From positions 44,216,777 through 44,280,776 of the forward strand of contig CM070609.1 of the NCBI GenBank assembly GCA_036346395.1: DNA of 64,000 bases, written 5' to 3'. Positions 1-11,112 of the stretch are shown here, piece by piece. Below the pieces are notes generated by a model. The model did not search any database. It saw only the letters and a list, made by a program, of their open reading frames with translations, and was not told the origin of the DNA. The stretch's first letter is position 1. Each line of letters begins with the position of its first letter. The position numbers and the translations under genes were made by a program. The stretch comes from Hsuehochloa calcarea (lineage: Eukaryota > Streptophyta > Magnoliopsida > Poales > Poaceae).

Positions 1-908
1 TTCGAGGGCGCGGAGGTGCGCACGGAGTTCGCGGTCTTGGAGGCGGCTGGTGCAATGAGGCGGCCGGAGGTTCACCGTGGCGGCGCTAGAGGCGCGAAGC
101 ACGGCTCGGCGGCGAGAGAAAGAGCCAATGCGGCAACCGGGAGCGAGGAGGTGTGGAGAGTTGGGGCAAAAGCTTGAGGGAGTAGAGCGCACTGGTGCTC
201 CTTTTATAGGGCGAGGCGAGGCCGGAGGTGGAGATCGTGGGCGAGGTGGCAACGGCCGCTTCGCGAGGTGAGGCGGCGTGTTACAATGAAGTTTTAAGGT
301 GAGTAAAGCCGGGAATGAACGCGGTAGGAACGGCCGCTTTCATTGCGCGTGATGGCGAGAGAAATGGGGGAGGGAAACACGGGCTTGAAGAGCTCCAGCG
401 AGGCTTTAATGGCGGCAGGAGTGACGTTCGCGCGGAGAAGAAGGGAACGGGGAAGACGACGCTGTGCAGCGGGCCCCACCTGACAGCGAGACAGAAGCGG
501 GAGAGAGAGCGCGGGCGGATTGATTGTTGGCCGTCCGATTTTGATCGGACGGTCCGCGTTACTCGCGCGCGGGGAGAGTCGGGCCGAGATGCGATCTTTG
601 AGGGCTTCGCCCAAGATCAGAAAGCAGAGAAATTTTAAACCTTTTTCAATTGATTTAATTCCAGAAATTCAAATAGGCTTTAGAAAATAGTAAATGAAGT
701 CCAAAAATTTTGAGAAAATTCACATAAATTCTATGAGGCATTCTGGATTTAAATAAAATAATTCCAACTTTTAGTTGGTAATAGTTTTTGCACATAAATT
801 CTTTTAGCCTTAATATAATTTATTGAAAAGCTTTTAAAAATTCCAGAAAATCCACAAAAATTAATAAAGTCTTATTTTTAAATGAAATTGAAATTTTGGG
901 CTGTTACA
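1..908 (-). mobile_element. Ty3/gypsy LTR fragment (U3 side), minus strand
   Basis: Read on the minus strand the block begins at 908 with TGTAACAGCCC, a typical start of grass Ty3/gypsy LTRs. About 270 bp of AT-rich sequence follow, then a GC-rich stretch with a TATA box near 202-209. No gypsy coding sequence is present, and the piece leaves the window at its left edge, so it may be a solo LTR or the LTR of an element outside. The ORFs here are short, overlap on both strands and resemble no protein I know, so I read them as chance ORFs of GC-rich LTR DNA. The family is inferred from terminal sequence and composition only. Confidence 0.6.
202..209 (-). promoter_or_regulatory. TATA box of the minus-strand gypsy LTR
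   Basis: CTATAAAA on the minus strand lies in a GC-rich setting and is followed downstream by a CT-rich leader. It sits where the U3/R promoter of this LTR would be expected. Confidence 0.5.
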
Positions 909-1968
909 CGACGCGATGAGAACCGCTGATCAACCTACACGTGGTGAAGCAGGCGATTGCTTCAACAGATGTTGTGTGTGGGTCCCATGTGTGAGTGGGT
1001 CCCAAAAGTGTAACCCTAGTCCTCTCCTATAAATAGAAGGGGGGAGATGTAAAACCCCCTTGAAGCTTCCATTTGGTTTTGCCCTTCCTTTTTCTAGGGT
1101 TAGGGTTTGGAGAGGAAGAGAGGGAGAGATTGTGATTGCTCCTTGGTGAGCTCTTGTCCTCCTTGAGGGAGTGGCTTTGTAAGCATCTTGTGAGATCAAT
1201 CAATCTTGTGATGCTTGCTTGAGAGATCATTTGTCTCCCTTTTGTGTTCGTCTCTCATTTGAATGAATTTGGTGCTTCCTTGATTCAAGTGTTTAAGCTT
1301 GGTCTCTTGACCCCATTTGTCTTGCTTTGATGTGTGGGAGTACTCCTAGAATCATCTAGACCATCAACCCCCACAAGCAAGTCTTGAATCAAAGATTTTC
1401 ATATTTCTAGGGTTTGTGTACTTCTTTGTTAAATCCTTGAGAGATCGATTCTGCAAGTGGATCCAAGGATCGCTACTAGAAATAGGTCTCCAATATCATT
1501 AGGGAGGTGTGCTCGAAATTTGGTCAAGTTTCATTGGTTGAATCAAAAGTTGGATCAAATTTCGTTTTGGATTTGGGTTGGATTTTTCAGTACTGGACTG
1601 AACCGGTCAGACCGGTGTTTCAACGGCGGTCCGACCGCCAGATATTCGTATCACTGCTCTGCGGGTCGAACCGCTGCCCACCGGTCCGACCGCCGCTTAG
1701 TTGCCGGTCGATCATTGGTTGAACGTCACCGACCGCCCTTGGTAGCCGGCCGGACCGCTTGTGCCCAGATCAACCCTTTTAGATTCGGGCCCACTTTTGT
1801 GTCGTGTGGTTGTCGGGGTTATCGAATTCAGACAAGGCTTCCGCCAGGTGCTTATCGATCTTCTTAGCTTTCATTGCTAAAGGAGTAAAGTTCGTGTTGA
1901 ATTTGATTTAGGCGAGAAAGTTGAGAAAGCGCCTATTCACCCCCCCTAGTCGCCTTTACGTTCCTACA
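909..1968 (+). mobile_element. Copia LTR fragment lacking most of U3
   Basis: The segment runs from just before a TATA box (1028-1035) to the terminus TTCCTACA at 1968. Its 3' half, with the run GCGCCTATTCACC and CTAGTCGCCTTTACG, aligns by eye with the LTR ends of copia elements B, C and H in this window. It carries the same CGGTC-N-GACCG-type motifs (about 1600-1760). U3 upstream of the TATA box is about 110 bp, against roughly 850 bp in B, so it is truncated at 909, where the gypsy LTR begins. No primer site follows it; internal gag sequence of element A starts at once. Confidence 0.7.
1028..1035 (+). promoter_or_regulatory. TATA box of copia LTR fragment
   Basis: TATAAATA is followed by a CT-rich leader. 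It occupies the same relative position as the TATA boxes of the B and H LTRs. Confidence 0.55.
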
Positions 1969-2805
1969 GAGGCTCCATCGCTATTTTCAACTCCTACTTG
2001 CCTTATGGCAAAAGGTGAAAAGGTAAAATCTCTTGATAATGAAGAACCCTCCTATGATGAGCTCATGGATATGCTTGAAGAATTAAATGAATATCTTGGA
2101 AAGGAAAAGGCTAAATTTAGAGTTTTAAAGAAAGAACATTTGTCTTTAAAGAACTCTTATGATGAACTAAAAGAAGCCCATGATTTGCTTATCCAAGATA
2201 AGTCTTACACTAGCATTGGCATAACTTGTGATATTCAAGAAAAAATGCCTAGTGTAAACATTGCTAGAACTAGCATATCCACTTCTTATGATGATTTGCT
2301 TGCTATACCATGTAGCTCAAATGTTGATTCCAAGATTGAAAATGCTAAATCTTGTAATAAGCTATTTGTAGAGAATAATGAGTTAAAGGAGCAAGTCACC
2401 AAGTTAAGTAAGGGCTTGGAAAGATGTTTCAAGGGCAAATCTACCCTTGATAAGCTTTTGAGTGAGCAAAGGTGCTCATTCAACAAGGAAGGACTTGGGT
2501 ATGTGCCCAAGAAAGGTAAGAAACCGGTAAACAAGCCCGTGAGGTTTGTTAATGAAAATGGTAAGCATTGCCAAAAATACCGGGAAATAGGACATGTACA
2601 ACAAAATTGTCCTATTGGTAAGGTTTCATCGGTTGGCTTGTTTGACTCTTGCTATATGCTCAAAAAGGCCAAAGATGGAAAAATGATTGCTAGATTTGTT
2701 GGCACCTCAATTCTAGGTGTTAAGAAGAATGTTATTTGGGTGCCCAAATCATTGATAACTAACCTCCAAGGACCCAAACAAATAAGGGTACCTAAAAGAA
2801 CTTGA
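1969..2805 (+). pseudogene. gag: Partial gag (C-terminal half) of copia element A
   Basis: The open frame passes from the preceding LTR into gag at about 1969; the ATG at 1921 lies in the LTR and is not the real start. Visible are an acidic segment, a long coiled coil (about residues 48-95 of the open frame) and a zinc-knuckle relic, CQKYREIGHVQQNC. The knuckle keeps Cys, His and the last Cys of the CX2CX4HX4C pattern but has Tyr for the second Cys. The N-terminal gag domain is absent. Gag would form the virus-like particle and bind element RNA. The frame ends in TGA at 2803-2805, five codons before the pol frame resumes. Confidence 0.8.
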
Positions 2806-2817
2806 TTCCTTTTGTAG
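2803..2817 (+). other. gag-pol junction: two in-frame stops in a splice-acceptor-like tract
   Basis: TGA and TAG lie in the same frame three codons apart. The sequence TTCCTTTTGTAG followed by G resembles a plant 3' splice site. Elements B (near 12490-12504) and C (near 24310-24318) have a similar pyrimidine tract plus AG at the same boundary. A stop between gag and pol is known in SIRE-type elements; splicing use here is inference. Confidence 0.5.
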
Positions 2818-4390
2818 GTGAACTACAAGACCGGTGGAAGGCATTGGGTGCTTGATAGTGGTTGCACTCAACATATGACCGGAGATCGGAAAATGTTCAC
2901 CTCATTTGAAAATGGGAGCGGAAATGAAAAGATCACTTTTGGTGACAATAGCAAAGGAAAGGTAATTGGCTTAGGTAGAATTGCTATCTCAAATGACCTT
3001 TCCATTTCAAATGTATCTTTAGTGGAAACATTAAATTTCAATTTGCTATCCGTTGCTCAATTATGTGATCTTGGATTAACTTGCTCTTTTTCTAAAAAGG
3101 AAGTTACCATTTTCAAAGAAAAAGAAAAAGAAATGATTTTTAAAGGTTTTAGATTTGGCAATCTTTATTTGGTTGATTTCTCCTCAAATGAATCTTGTTT
3201 AAAAACTTGTTTAATTGCAAAAACTTCAATGGGTTGGTTATGGCATAGAAGGTTAGGTCATGTGGGAATGATTCAACTCAAAAAGCTTTTGAAACATGAC
3301 TTAGTGGTTGGCTTGAAGGATGTGAAGTTTGAGAAAATAGATTGTGTAGCGCTTGCTGCCGGGAAGCAAGTTGCTAACTCTCATCCTTCCAAGAGTATCA
3401 TGTCAACCTCTAGGCCATTGGAGCTCTTACATATGGATTTGTTCGGGCCAACAACCTATAAGAGCATTGGGGGCAATAGCTATTGTTTAGTCATTGTAGA
3501 TGATTACTCTAGATATACATGGGTATTCTTCTTATATGACAAAGGTGAAGCCTCCAAGAATTTTAAAAGTTTTGCAAAAAGGGCTCAAAATGAATTTGAT
3601 TTCAAAATAAAGAAAATCCGAGTGATAATGGTTCCGAGTTCAAAACACTAATATTGAAGATTATTGTGATGAACTTGAATAAAGCATGAGCTTTCCACTA
3701 CCTACACTCGGAGCAAAATGGAGTTGTAGAGAGGAAAATCGTACATTAATAGAAATGGCTAGGACAATGCTTGATGAGTATGATACTCCGATCGCTTTTG
3801 GGCGGAAGCCATTAATACCGCTTGTCATGCCATAAACCGCCTTTATTTGCATAGGCTTTTGAAAAGACTTCCATGAACTCCTTATTGGAAGAAAACCGAA
3901 CATCTCTTACTTTAGAGTATTTGGTTGCAAATGCTATATCTTAAGAAAGGGTGTTCGACTCTCTAAATTTGCAAGTCGTTGTGATGTTGGCTTTCTACTA
4001 GGTTATTCTTCAAATAGCAAAGCATATCGTGTTTTTAACAAAACTAGTGGTATTATTGAAGAAAGACACGATGTACAATTTGATGAAACTAACGGCTCTC
4101 AAGAAGAGCAAGAAGATTTTGATGATGTAGGTAATGGAGCTCTCATGGAAGCAATGAAGAACATGCAAATTGGAGACATTAAGCCTAAAGAAGATCAACA
4201 TGAACCATCATCTTCCACAAAAGTCGAGCCACCTACCTCTTCCGTGACAAATGAAGTTAATCATAATGAAGAAGATGTCAAGGAAGATGATCAATCATTG
4301 AATCTACCTCAAAGAATCCACAATGCTATAGCTAAAGATCATCCAATAGACCAACTATTGGGTGAAGTAAGTAAAGGTGTCCAAACTCGC
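2818..4390 (+). pseudogene. pol: Protease and integrase of copia element A
   Basis: The frame from 2818 has the copia aspartic-protease motif DSGCTQHMTG, then the pre-integrase segment WHRRLGHVG (His pair of the HHCC zinc site). The matching Cys pair is damaged (DCVALAAGKQ). The first integrase aspartate region (LLHMDLFGP) and YSRYTWVFF are clear. A frameshift near 3620 breaks the second catalytic block, but DNGSEF can be read in another frame, and the later NGVVER and ARTMLDEYDTP blocks follow with further one-base shifts (about 3660-3900). The tail up to 4390 is the acidic, low-complexity linker before reverse transcriptase. The product would cut the polyprotein and insert cDNA; this copy cannot make intact protein. 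Confidence 0.85.
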
Positions 4391-5721
4391 TCTCGTATTG
4401 CTTCTTTTTGTGAACATTACTCTTTTGTTTCCTCTCTTGAACCAAAACGCATAGATGAAGCACTAGAAGATCCGGATTGGGTGAATGCTATGCATGAGGA
4501 GCTAAATAACTTCGCCCGGAATGATGTTTGGACAATGGTAGAAAGACCAAAGGAGCATAATGTCATTGGCACAAAATGGGTCTTTCGAAATAAACAAGAT
4601 GAAAATGGAGTTGTGGTAAGAAACAAGGCAAGGTTAGTTGCTCAAGGATATACTCAACTCGAGGGTTTAGATTATGATGAAACTTTTGCACCCGTAGCAA
4701 GACTTGAGTCTATTCGTATTTTGCTTGCTTTTGCATCATGCTTTGATATTAGATTATTTCAAATGGATGTTAAAAGTGCTTTCTTAAATGGCAAAATATC
4801 TGAACTTGTTTTTGTTGAACAACCTCCGGGTTTTGAAGATCCCAAAAATCCTAATCATGTGTATAAACTCTCAAAGGCGCTATATGGTTTAAAGCAAGCC
4901 CCTAGAGCATGGTATGAGCGCCTTCGAGATTTTCTACTCTCTAAGGGATTCAAAATCAGAAAGGTTGATACAACTTTGTTTACTAAAATTATTGATGGTG
5001 ATTTCTTTGTGTGTCAAATTTATGTTGATGACATAATTTTTGGTTCCACTAATCAAGATTTTTGCAAAGAATTTGGTGAAATGATGTCTAGGGAGTTTGA
5101 GATGTCAATGATAGGAGAACTCGCTTCTTCCTTGGACTTCAAATCAAACAACTCAATGATGGGATCTTCATAAGTCAATCCAAGTATGTGAAGGATTTAC
5201 TCAAAAGATTTGGCATGGATGACGCAAAGCCCATCAAGACTCCAATGGCTACAAATGGACATCTTGATCTAAACGAAGGAGGTAAATCTATTGATTTAAA
5301 GCTTTATAGGTCTATGATTGGTAGTTTGCTTTATCTTACCGCATCTAGGCCCGATATTATGTTTAGCGCTTGCATGTGTGCACGTTTTCAATTGGCTCCA
5401 AAAGAATGTCATTTAATGGTCACAAAAGAATATTAAGATATTTAAAGCATTCCTCAAGCATTGGCTTTTGGTATCCGAAGGTGCTAAATTTGATTTGATT
5501 GGATATTCGGATTCGGATTATGCGGGTTGTAAAGTGGATAGAAAGAGCACCTCGTGGAGTTGTCAATTCTTAGGTAGATCCTTAGTGTCATGGTCTTCCA
5601 AGAAACAAAACTCATGTTCTTTCCACCGCCGCCGAATATGTTTCTCGCAGTAGTTGTTGTGCGAATTGCTTTGGATGAGGCAAACATTGATGGACTATGG
5701 AATAATGTTTGATAAAATACC
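4391..5721 (+). pseudogene. pol: Reverse transcriptase and N-terminal RNase H of copia element A, cut by element B
   Basis: An uninterrupted frame (to 5173) covers most of the copia reverse transcriptase: WVNAMHEEL, GTKWVFRNK, KARLVAQGYTQ, QMDVKSAFLNG, LYGLKQAPRAWYERL and the catalytic YVDD at 5021-5032. A frameshift follows in the region that should read GEL-FFLGLQ. The thumb and RNase H continue in frames at 5188-5436 and 5468-5653, with SRPDI, YSDSDYAG and DRKSTS visible. The gene stops at 5721, where element B was inserted; the missing RNase H end lies at 16712-16957. RT and RNase H copy the element RNA into DNA. Confidence 0.88.
5717..5721. repeat. Target site duplication ATACC, left copy
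   Basis: ATACC here and at 16707-16711 flank element B exactly. Removing B plus one copy rejoins the RNase H frame of element A without a gap. Confidence 0.9.
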
Positions 5722-7523
5722 GTTGGACCGAAAAGACGACTAGAGGGGGTGAATAGGAGCACGCCACTTTTTCCCAAAATAATGAATTCAACACAATTTC
5801 ACTCCAATAGCTATTAGGAAGCTATGAAGATCAATATACCAAGATCTGTGAAGACTAGTATTGAATCCAATTAAATCCCTAAGCAAAATCACAAAATCAA
5901 CTAAGATTGCAAAACTCAAAGCACGGGCGGTCGACCTCTGACCCAACCGGCGGACCGATTGCCGCGGTCGGATCATTGCAGTCTTGGCGGTCGGACCGCT
6001 CCAAAATCGGTCGACCGGTGATGACGGACGGTCCGACCGGCCGACTCGTAACCGATCTCGCAACAAGAAAATCACCGATGACGGTTGCAATTAGGTCAAA
6101 CTTTTGATTCTTAACTTCAATCTTTACAAAACTTTGCACACACCATCTCTATGCTATTGAGGACCTATTCCAATCAAATATTATGATAATTCTTGGAAAG
6201 ATCTTGAGCAATTGCCAATTGAATAACAGAAGATCTAAAACCGGGCAAGAACAAAAACTTGATCCTAATGCTTGTTCGTGAGTGATTGATGATCAAGATG
6301 ATGCTAGATAGATCCACACATATCACAGCAAGCTAATCCACGTGAAAGAATCAATCAAAAACTCGTGGATCCAAGAAAGCCCTAAAATAACGAAATTGGA
6401 AGAAAGAACGAAAAGAGACTTATCTCAAGCAAACCTTGCATAGATTGATTTCGTGATTGATGCTGGATTACATCCACACCATCATGGATCAGTGGACAAT
6501 CAAAGATCACAAAATTCACCATAAACCATCAAGAGCCCTAGCCTCCACCTCAACTCCCCTAAAGACAATTAGGGTTTTGAAACATAAAAAGGCAAGAGAG
6601 AGAGAGGTGCAGCCACCATCTCCTCCTATTTATAGTGGAGGCCTAAAACTCTTAGGGTTTGACTCTCTTGGGCTCCCGTTAAGGCCCACTAACAAACGGG
6701 TCACATACGCACGCTTCGCGAAGCGCCGTCTTTAACTTTTTGATCTAAACAGCTTCACCTAGCGCCATCTTGCGCCTCGGATTTGCTAATAGATCACCCT
6801 TGTCCATCTTGCGTCACGCTTGAGTCATTGACTCACCCGCATCGCCGATCGCTCGACCTCAACTCTCCAAGTCTAGTACCGATACTCCTCGCCGTTGACC
6901 GTCGTTGACCACCAAGCTACCTGCACAACCATAGACAAGCAAACACGAATCTGGGAACAAGTTCTTCAAAACTTGACCCATGTTAGTCAAAACATGCATC
7001 ATGCAAACCATATGCCATGGAACCCATGTACTTGACCTAACAAAACAACATCGCCACGAAGTTGGCCGATGATCAAGTCAAAACCGGTCTGACCGCTCCA
7101 GGTGAGCCGGTCGGACCGCTTCTTGGCGGTCGGACCGCTCCTCGTGAGCGGTCGGACCGCCTTGGGACTTAGCCAAATTCATACCCAAATTCAAGCCTTC
7201 TGGAAAATAAAAACGAATAGAACTTCTTACTGGAGACTCCAAAAATTATGAGACCAAGTGCATTGGGATCCCCTCACTTGCCTACAATACCTATTTTTGG
7301 CCCAGCTCGTTTTGACCACTTTTACGTCACCGCCGGTCCGACCGCCCCACATAGCCGGTTCGACCGATTTGGGACCGGCGGACCACAGATTAGGACCGGT
7401 CGGACCGCCTCGTCTCAAGATGCCTGACACTTTGTCGAAAATACGTGAAACGACAAACTGTAAACACCATTGCCAATTGTCACATCATCCTAAGATCTGG
7501 AACATATCCCCATGATATCTACA
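5722..7523 (-). repeat. 3' LTR of copia element B
   Basis: Matches the other LTR of B (14924-16706) and the LTR of H (56501-58283) over its full length. It contains a TATA box (minus, 6627-6634) and three clusters of CGGTC-N-GACCG inverted repeats (about 5926-6045, 7085-7160, 7330-7410). The two B LTRs differ mostly by short indels concentrated at CTG/CAG sites and in those clusters. Confidence 0.92.
6627..6634 (-). promoter_or_regulatory. TATA box, LTR of element B
   Basis: TATAAATA on the minus strand, within CCACTATAAATAGGAGG; the same box occurs in the other B LTR (15845-15852) and in H (57369-57376). Confidence 0.6.
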
Positions 7524-7534
7524 ATCTCCCCCTT
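7524..7534 (-). other. Polypurine tract of element B
   Basis: AAGGGGGAGAT on the minus strand directly precedes the 3' LTR; it would prime plus-strand DNA synthesis. Confidence 0.8.
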
Positions 7535-9375
7535 GATGAACACATTAGCAATTATCTAGAAAATGTAAGTAAGAGGTTTGAAAACGAGTTTACTCGCAGT
7601 TTTCGCACAAAGGCACAACTTGGTCCATAAGCAAGAAAAAGCAATGTAAAGGACCAAGCTGGCATCAGAATAGTATAGGCATGTGAGATAAGGCAAAAGA
7701 AAGCATAAAAACTTTAATTTCAAGAAAAGATCAAAATTCTCACATGTGGTCCATAAGAAAGAACAATTATTCAATTGACCTATGATCATATTGAGGATAA
7801 AAGAATGCAATTCAAGTTCAGAATATTCAATAAGACAATAAGAAAGCAACTCAAGAACTCCCCCTCACTATGATCCTAAAATTTCAGAAAGTTTCAAATT
7901 TTCAGTTTCTCCCCCTTTGTAAAATCTTCTCCCCAACAATGAAATATTTTCTCATTAAACACATTTTCATAAAACTTCTCCCCCTTTGACAATGGAGTCA
8001 TCAAGAAATTACGCATTCCTCTCAACCAAAGATAACAAATGCAGAATAGAGACAGAAGAAGGAAGAAGAAGCATGCATGAAGTGCAATATTTTTGTATTT
8101 TTCAATTTTTGATTACAAGAAGCTTTGGAGATTACCCGAAAGAGCTATTCAGCATTTCTAATACTGCACAAATGACATATCAAGCCTGACAACGCTAGCA
8201 AGATCATGGTAAGATATGTATATCAAAGCTAAGCACACAAACTCAATAGTAAAGCAGTAGATTTTATCAATTTAAGCAACACTTCAAATTCAGCAAATTC
8301 ATCAACAGGGATCCTAAAGTGAAACTGGCTATGTCAAAATGTCAAAGTGAGATCAAAAATCTAACAAAGACCACATTAAGAGTCAATCAGGTCCTGTATT
8401 GAATCATTTTGCTCAACATTTTATAAAAGCCCATTTGTCCACATCTTTCTTATATGCATTGAATATTGCAGTTGACTAATGATCTAACTTAGTGACAAGA
8501 TCCTGGACTAGGAGCCATCCACAAACTCATCCTAAGCTTCGACCAAAAGTTGATTAAAAGTCTATCTTAGTAAAGAAGATCCTGGACTAGGAGCCATCCA
8601 CAAACTCTTTCTAAGCTTCGACCAGAATTTGATTAAAGGTATATCTTAGTAAAGAAGATCCTGGACTAGGAGCCATCCACAAACTCTTTCTAAGCTTCTA
8701 CCAGGGCGACAAATCTTGAGGTTCATGTCATTTTTGACAAGCAATCCCCATGAGATCATCTGGATCATCAAACTATCTCCAAGTTCATGTCTTTGACAAG
8801 CAGTCTCGTAAGAGTAGTTTGGCACATTTTAAGCATAAGACAATCTTGACTTTTCATTTTTCACATGAGCAGTTTTAGAATCTCAAGAACACAAAAGCTC
8901 AAGTAATGGTCAATTTTAGATAAAAGAGCTAACAAAGCAATTCTGACAGGGCCAATGTCACAAAAGGAGCACTAATGCGCAACTCGCTAAAACATCCACA
9001 GATTGCAATTTCTTAGTTCGAGTTGTTTTAAGGTTCTAGCTCATATAGCAAAGACTTAGCTACACATGTAAAAGTATGATAATTCTAGCAAGTCAAAGAA
9101 CAAGACATGACATTGAGCAACAATTTGAATACTAAAGCTCCAAAGGGTAATAGGCAAAGCTTCATTAATCTTAAAAGATAAGCAGAAAATCTTTTTGGAT
9201 TTTACATACCACTTGTTGTATATATATATATATTTTATATATGAATGCAATAACATAAAATGAGATGCAATAAAAAGCCTAAAACCTAAAAAGTTCAAAA
9301 AGATCAAAAAGTTCACAAAAAGAACAATAAAAGATCAAAAGAACAAGGAAAGATCAGAAAGGATCAAACTCCCCC
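7535..9375 (-). other. 3' untranslated region of copia element B (no gene seen)
   Basis: About 1.84 kb between the RNase H stop and the polypurine tract. It has no ORF with recognisable content. It matches the H sequences at 55078-56500 and 63111-64000 in inverse orientation. It includes a 79-bp tandem repeat (8499-8710), several extra GGGGGAG runs near 7860-7985 (minus) and a short TA repeat near 9220-9240. Confidence 0.75.
8499..8710 (-). repeat. 79-bp tandem repeat, about 2.7 copies
   Basis: The phrase GATCCTGGACTAGGAGCC starts at 8499, 8578 and 8657, giving a 79-bp period, followed each time by CATCCACAAACTC and a TAAGCTTC stretch. The same region in H has only two copies with a 78-bp step (gatc ends at 55420/55498 and 63840/63918). 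Confidence 0.85.
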
Positions 9376-9960
9376 TCAAACCAACCCATAGGGATAAATT
9401 ACCCCTAACTCGCTTCTCAAGGTGGCAAACCTGGTTTGATCTAAAGGCTTGGTGAGAATATCGGCCAATTGAGCTTCGGACTCCACGAAGTGCATCACAA
9501 TATCTCCTTTTTCAACATGATCTTTAAGGAAGTGAAAGCGAATGTCTATGTGCTTAGTCCTAGAATGTTGCACTGGGTTTTTAGCAATATTAATAGCAGA
9601 AGTGTTATCATAGAAAAGAGGAAAACTATCAAAAATTAAACCATAATCTTTCAAAGTGGACGTCATCCACAAAATCAAGCACAAACAACTAGCAAAGACT
9701 ACATACTCGCTTCAGAGTGGATTGTGCAATGTAAGACCGCTTCTAGAAGACCAAGATACAAGAGAAGTGCCTAGGAAGTGACAGGTGCCTGAAGTACTCT
9801 TCCTATCTAACCGACAGCCCGCAAAATCAGAATCTGAAAAACCCCTAATGGACAAAGCTGAAGAGCAAGAATACCAAATGCCATATAAAAGGGTAGAGTG
9901 TAAATACCTGAATATGCGCTTAACGGCTTGGCGATGGGAAGTTCTCGGAGACGCCTGAAA
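9376..9960 (-). pseudogene. pol: RNase H end of pol, copia element B
   Basis: The last 102 codons are open (9684-9376): NTSAINIAKNP, HSRTKHIDIRFHFLKDHVEKGDI, the typical end of copia RNase H, then QLADILTKPLDQTRF and a stop. Upstream the DSDFAG, DRKSTSG and SLVSWSS blocks can be read in other frames, so short indels separate them. It degrades the RNA strand of the RNA-DNA hybrid during cDNA synthesis. Confidence 0.85.
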
Positions 9961-11000
9961 CCTTGCACAAAGGCATACCGTGAAGTGAATGTCCGGTCTC
10001 GATGTCGTCGATCTGAAGGGAACCGATCATGTTTGCGGTACTCGCGTTGATCCACGACTTCTCCTTCCTCATCCGATCCAAAATAATCGGTTGCCATGGA
10101 GTGGAAATAGGCTTGCAATCACCCATGTCAAAGCGCTTGAGTAGATCTTTAGTGTACTTCGTCTGATGGATAAAAGTTCCTTCCTTGCATTGCTTGATTT
10201 GAAGCCCCAAAAAGTAATTGAGCTCTCCCATCATACTCATCTCAAATTCCTGGACATAGTCTCGTAAAAGTCGAAACAAGAGCATTAGAAGAACCACCAA
10301 AAATAATATCATCCACGTAAATCGAGCAAGCGGTGAAGTCATTGCCACGCCTAAGGATGAATAGAGTTTTATCCACTTTACCCATCTCAAAATCATTCTT
10401 AAGGTGAAGGTCTTAAGTCTATCATACTGTGCTCTAGGGGCTTGCTTAAGACCATACAAGGCTTTGGATAACTTGAAAACACGGTTTGATACTTGGGATC
10501 CTCAAAGCCCGGGGTTGTTTAACATATACTTCCTCCTCTATGAAACCATTTAAAAGGCACTTTTAACATCCATCCGATATAACTTAAAACCCTTGGATGC
10601 AAAGAAATGCAAGCAAAATACGAATGGCTTCTAGTCTAGCAACAGAGCAAAGGTCTCATCAAAATCTAACCCTCAACTTGGTCAAACCCCGAGCTACCAA
10701 TCTAGCCTTGTTTCTAACCACGTAACCATCCTCACCTTGTTTATTCTTGAACACCCAACGGGTTCCTATAATATTATGACCACTAGGAGGTTCTACTAGG
10801 TTCCAAACCTTATTTCTCTCAAAATTCTCTAACTCCTCATGCATGGCATTAACCCAGCTCGAATCAGATAAAGCATGTGATATATCGCGGGTTCAAAAGA
10901 AGCAACAAAAGCGTAATGAGAGTAGAGATTTGGATCAAGATACCGAGCGAGTGACTCGCTCATGTAGATTACCTATTATCCGATCCGAGGATGTCGCCTC
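9930..11000 (-). pseudogene. pol: Reverse transcriptase of copia element B
   Basis: Read on minus: MHEELENFERNKVWNLVEPP and GTRWVFKNKQ (10844-10660), MYGLKQAPRAQYDRL (10459 down), catalytic YVDD near 10300-10312 in a different frame, and EFEMSMMGELNYFLGLQIKQ. At least three frameshifts break the domain, and the segment around the DVKSAFLNG motif (10520-10650) is damaged. All main blocks are present in order, unlike in H where most of this domain is deleted. Confidence 0.85.
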
Positions 11001-11112
11001 AATGCGAAGTGGAGCGCCCGGGAAGATAGCGCTTCGACCTCCGCAGTATCTGATGATGATGATGCAAACAGAGCCTCAAATGAAGGTGAAGTAGACGAAA
11101 GGTGTTCTTGTA

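Noticed and set aside
77..638. Overlapping ORFs of about 64-107 codons on both strands
   Set aside because: They lie in GC-rich LTR DNA, overlap each other on opposite strands and show no recognisable protein motif; treated as chance ORFs.
1921..2805. ATG at 1921 as the real gag start of element A
   Set aside because: Codons up to about 1968 are LTR sequence; the frame is open across the joint by chance and the true N-terminus is missing.
8499..8710. CRISPR-like direct repeats
   Set aside because: The whole 79-bp unit repeats without unique spacers, and the context is a plant retrotransposon 3' UTR.
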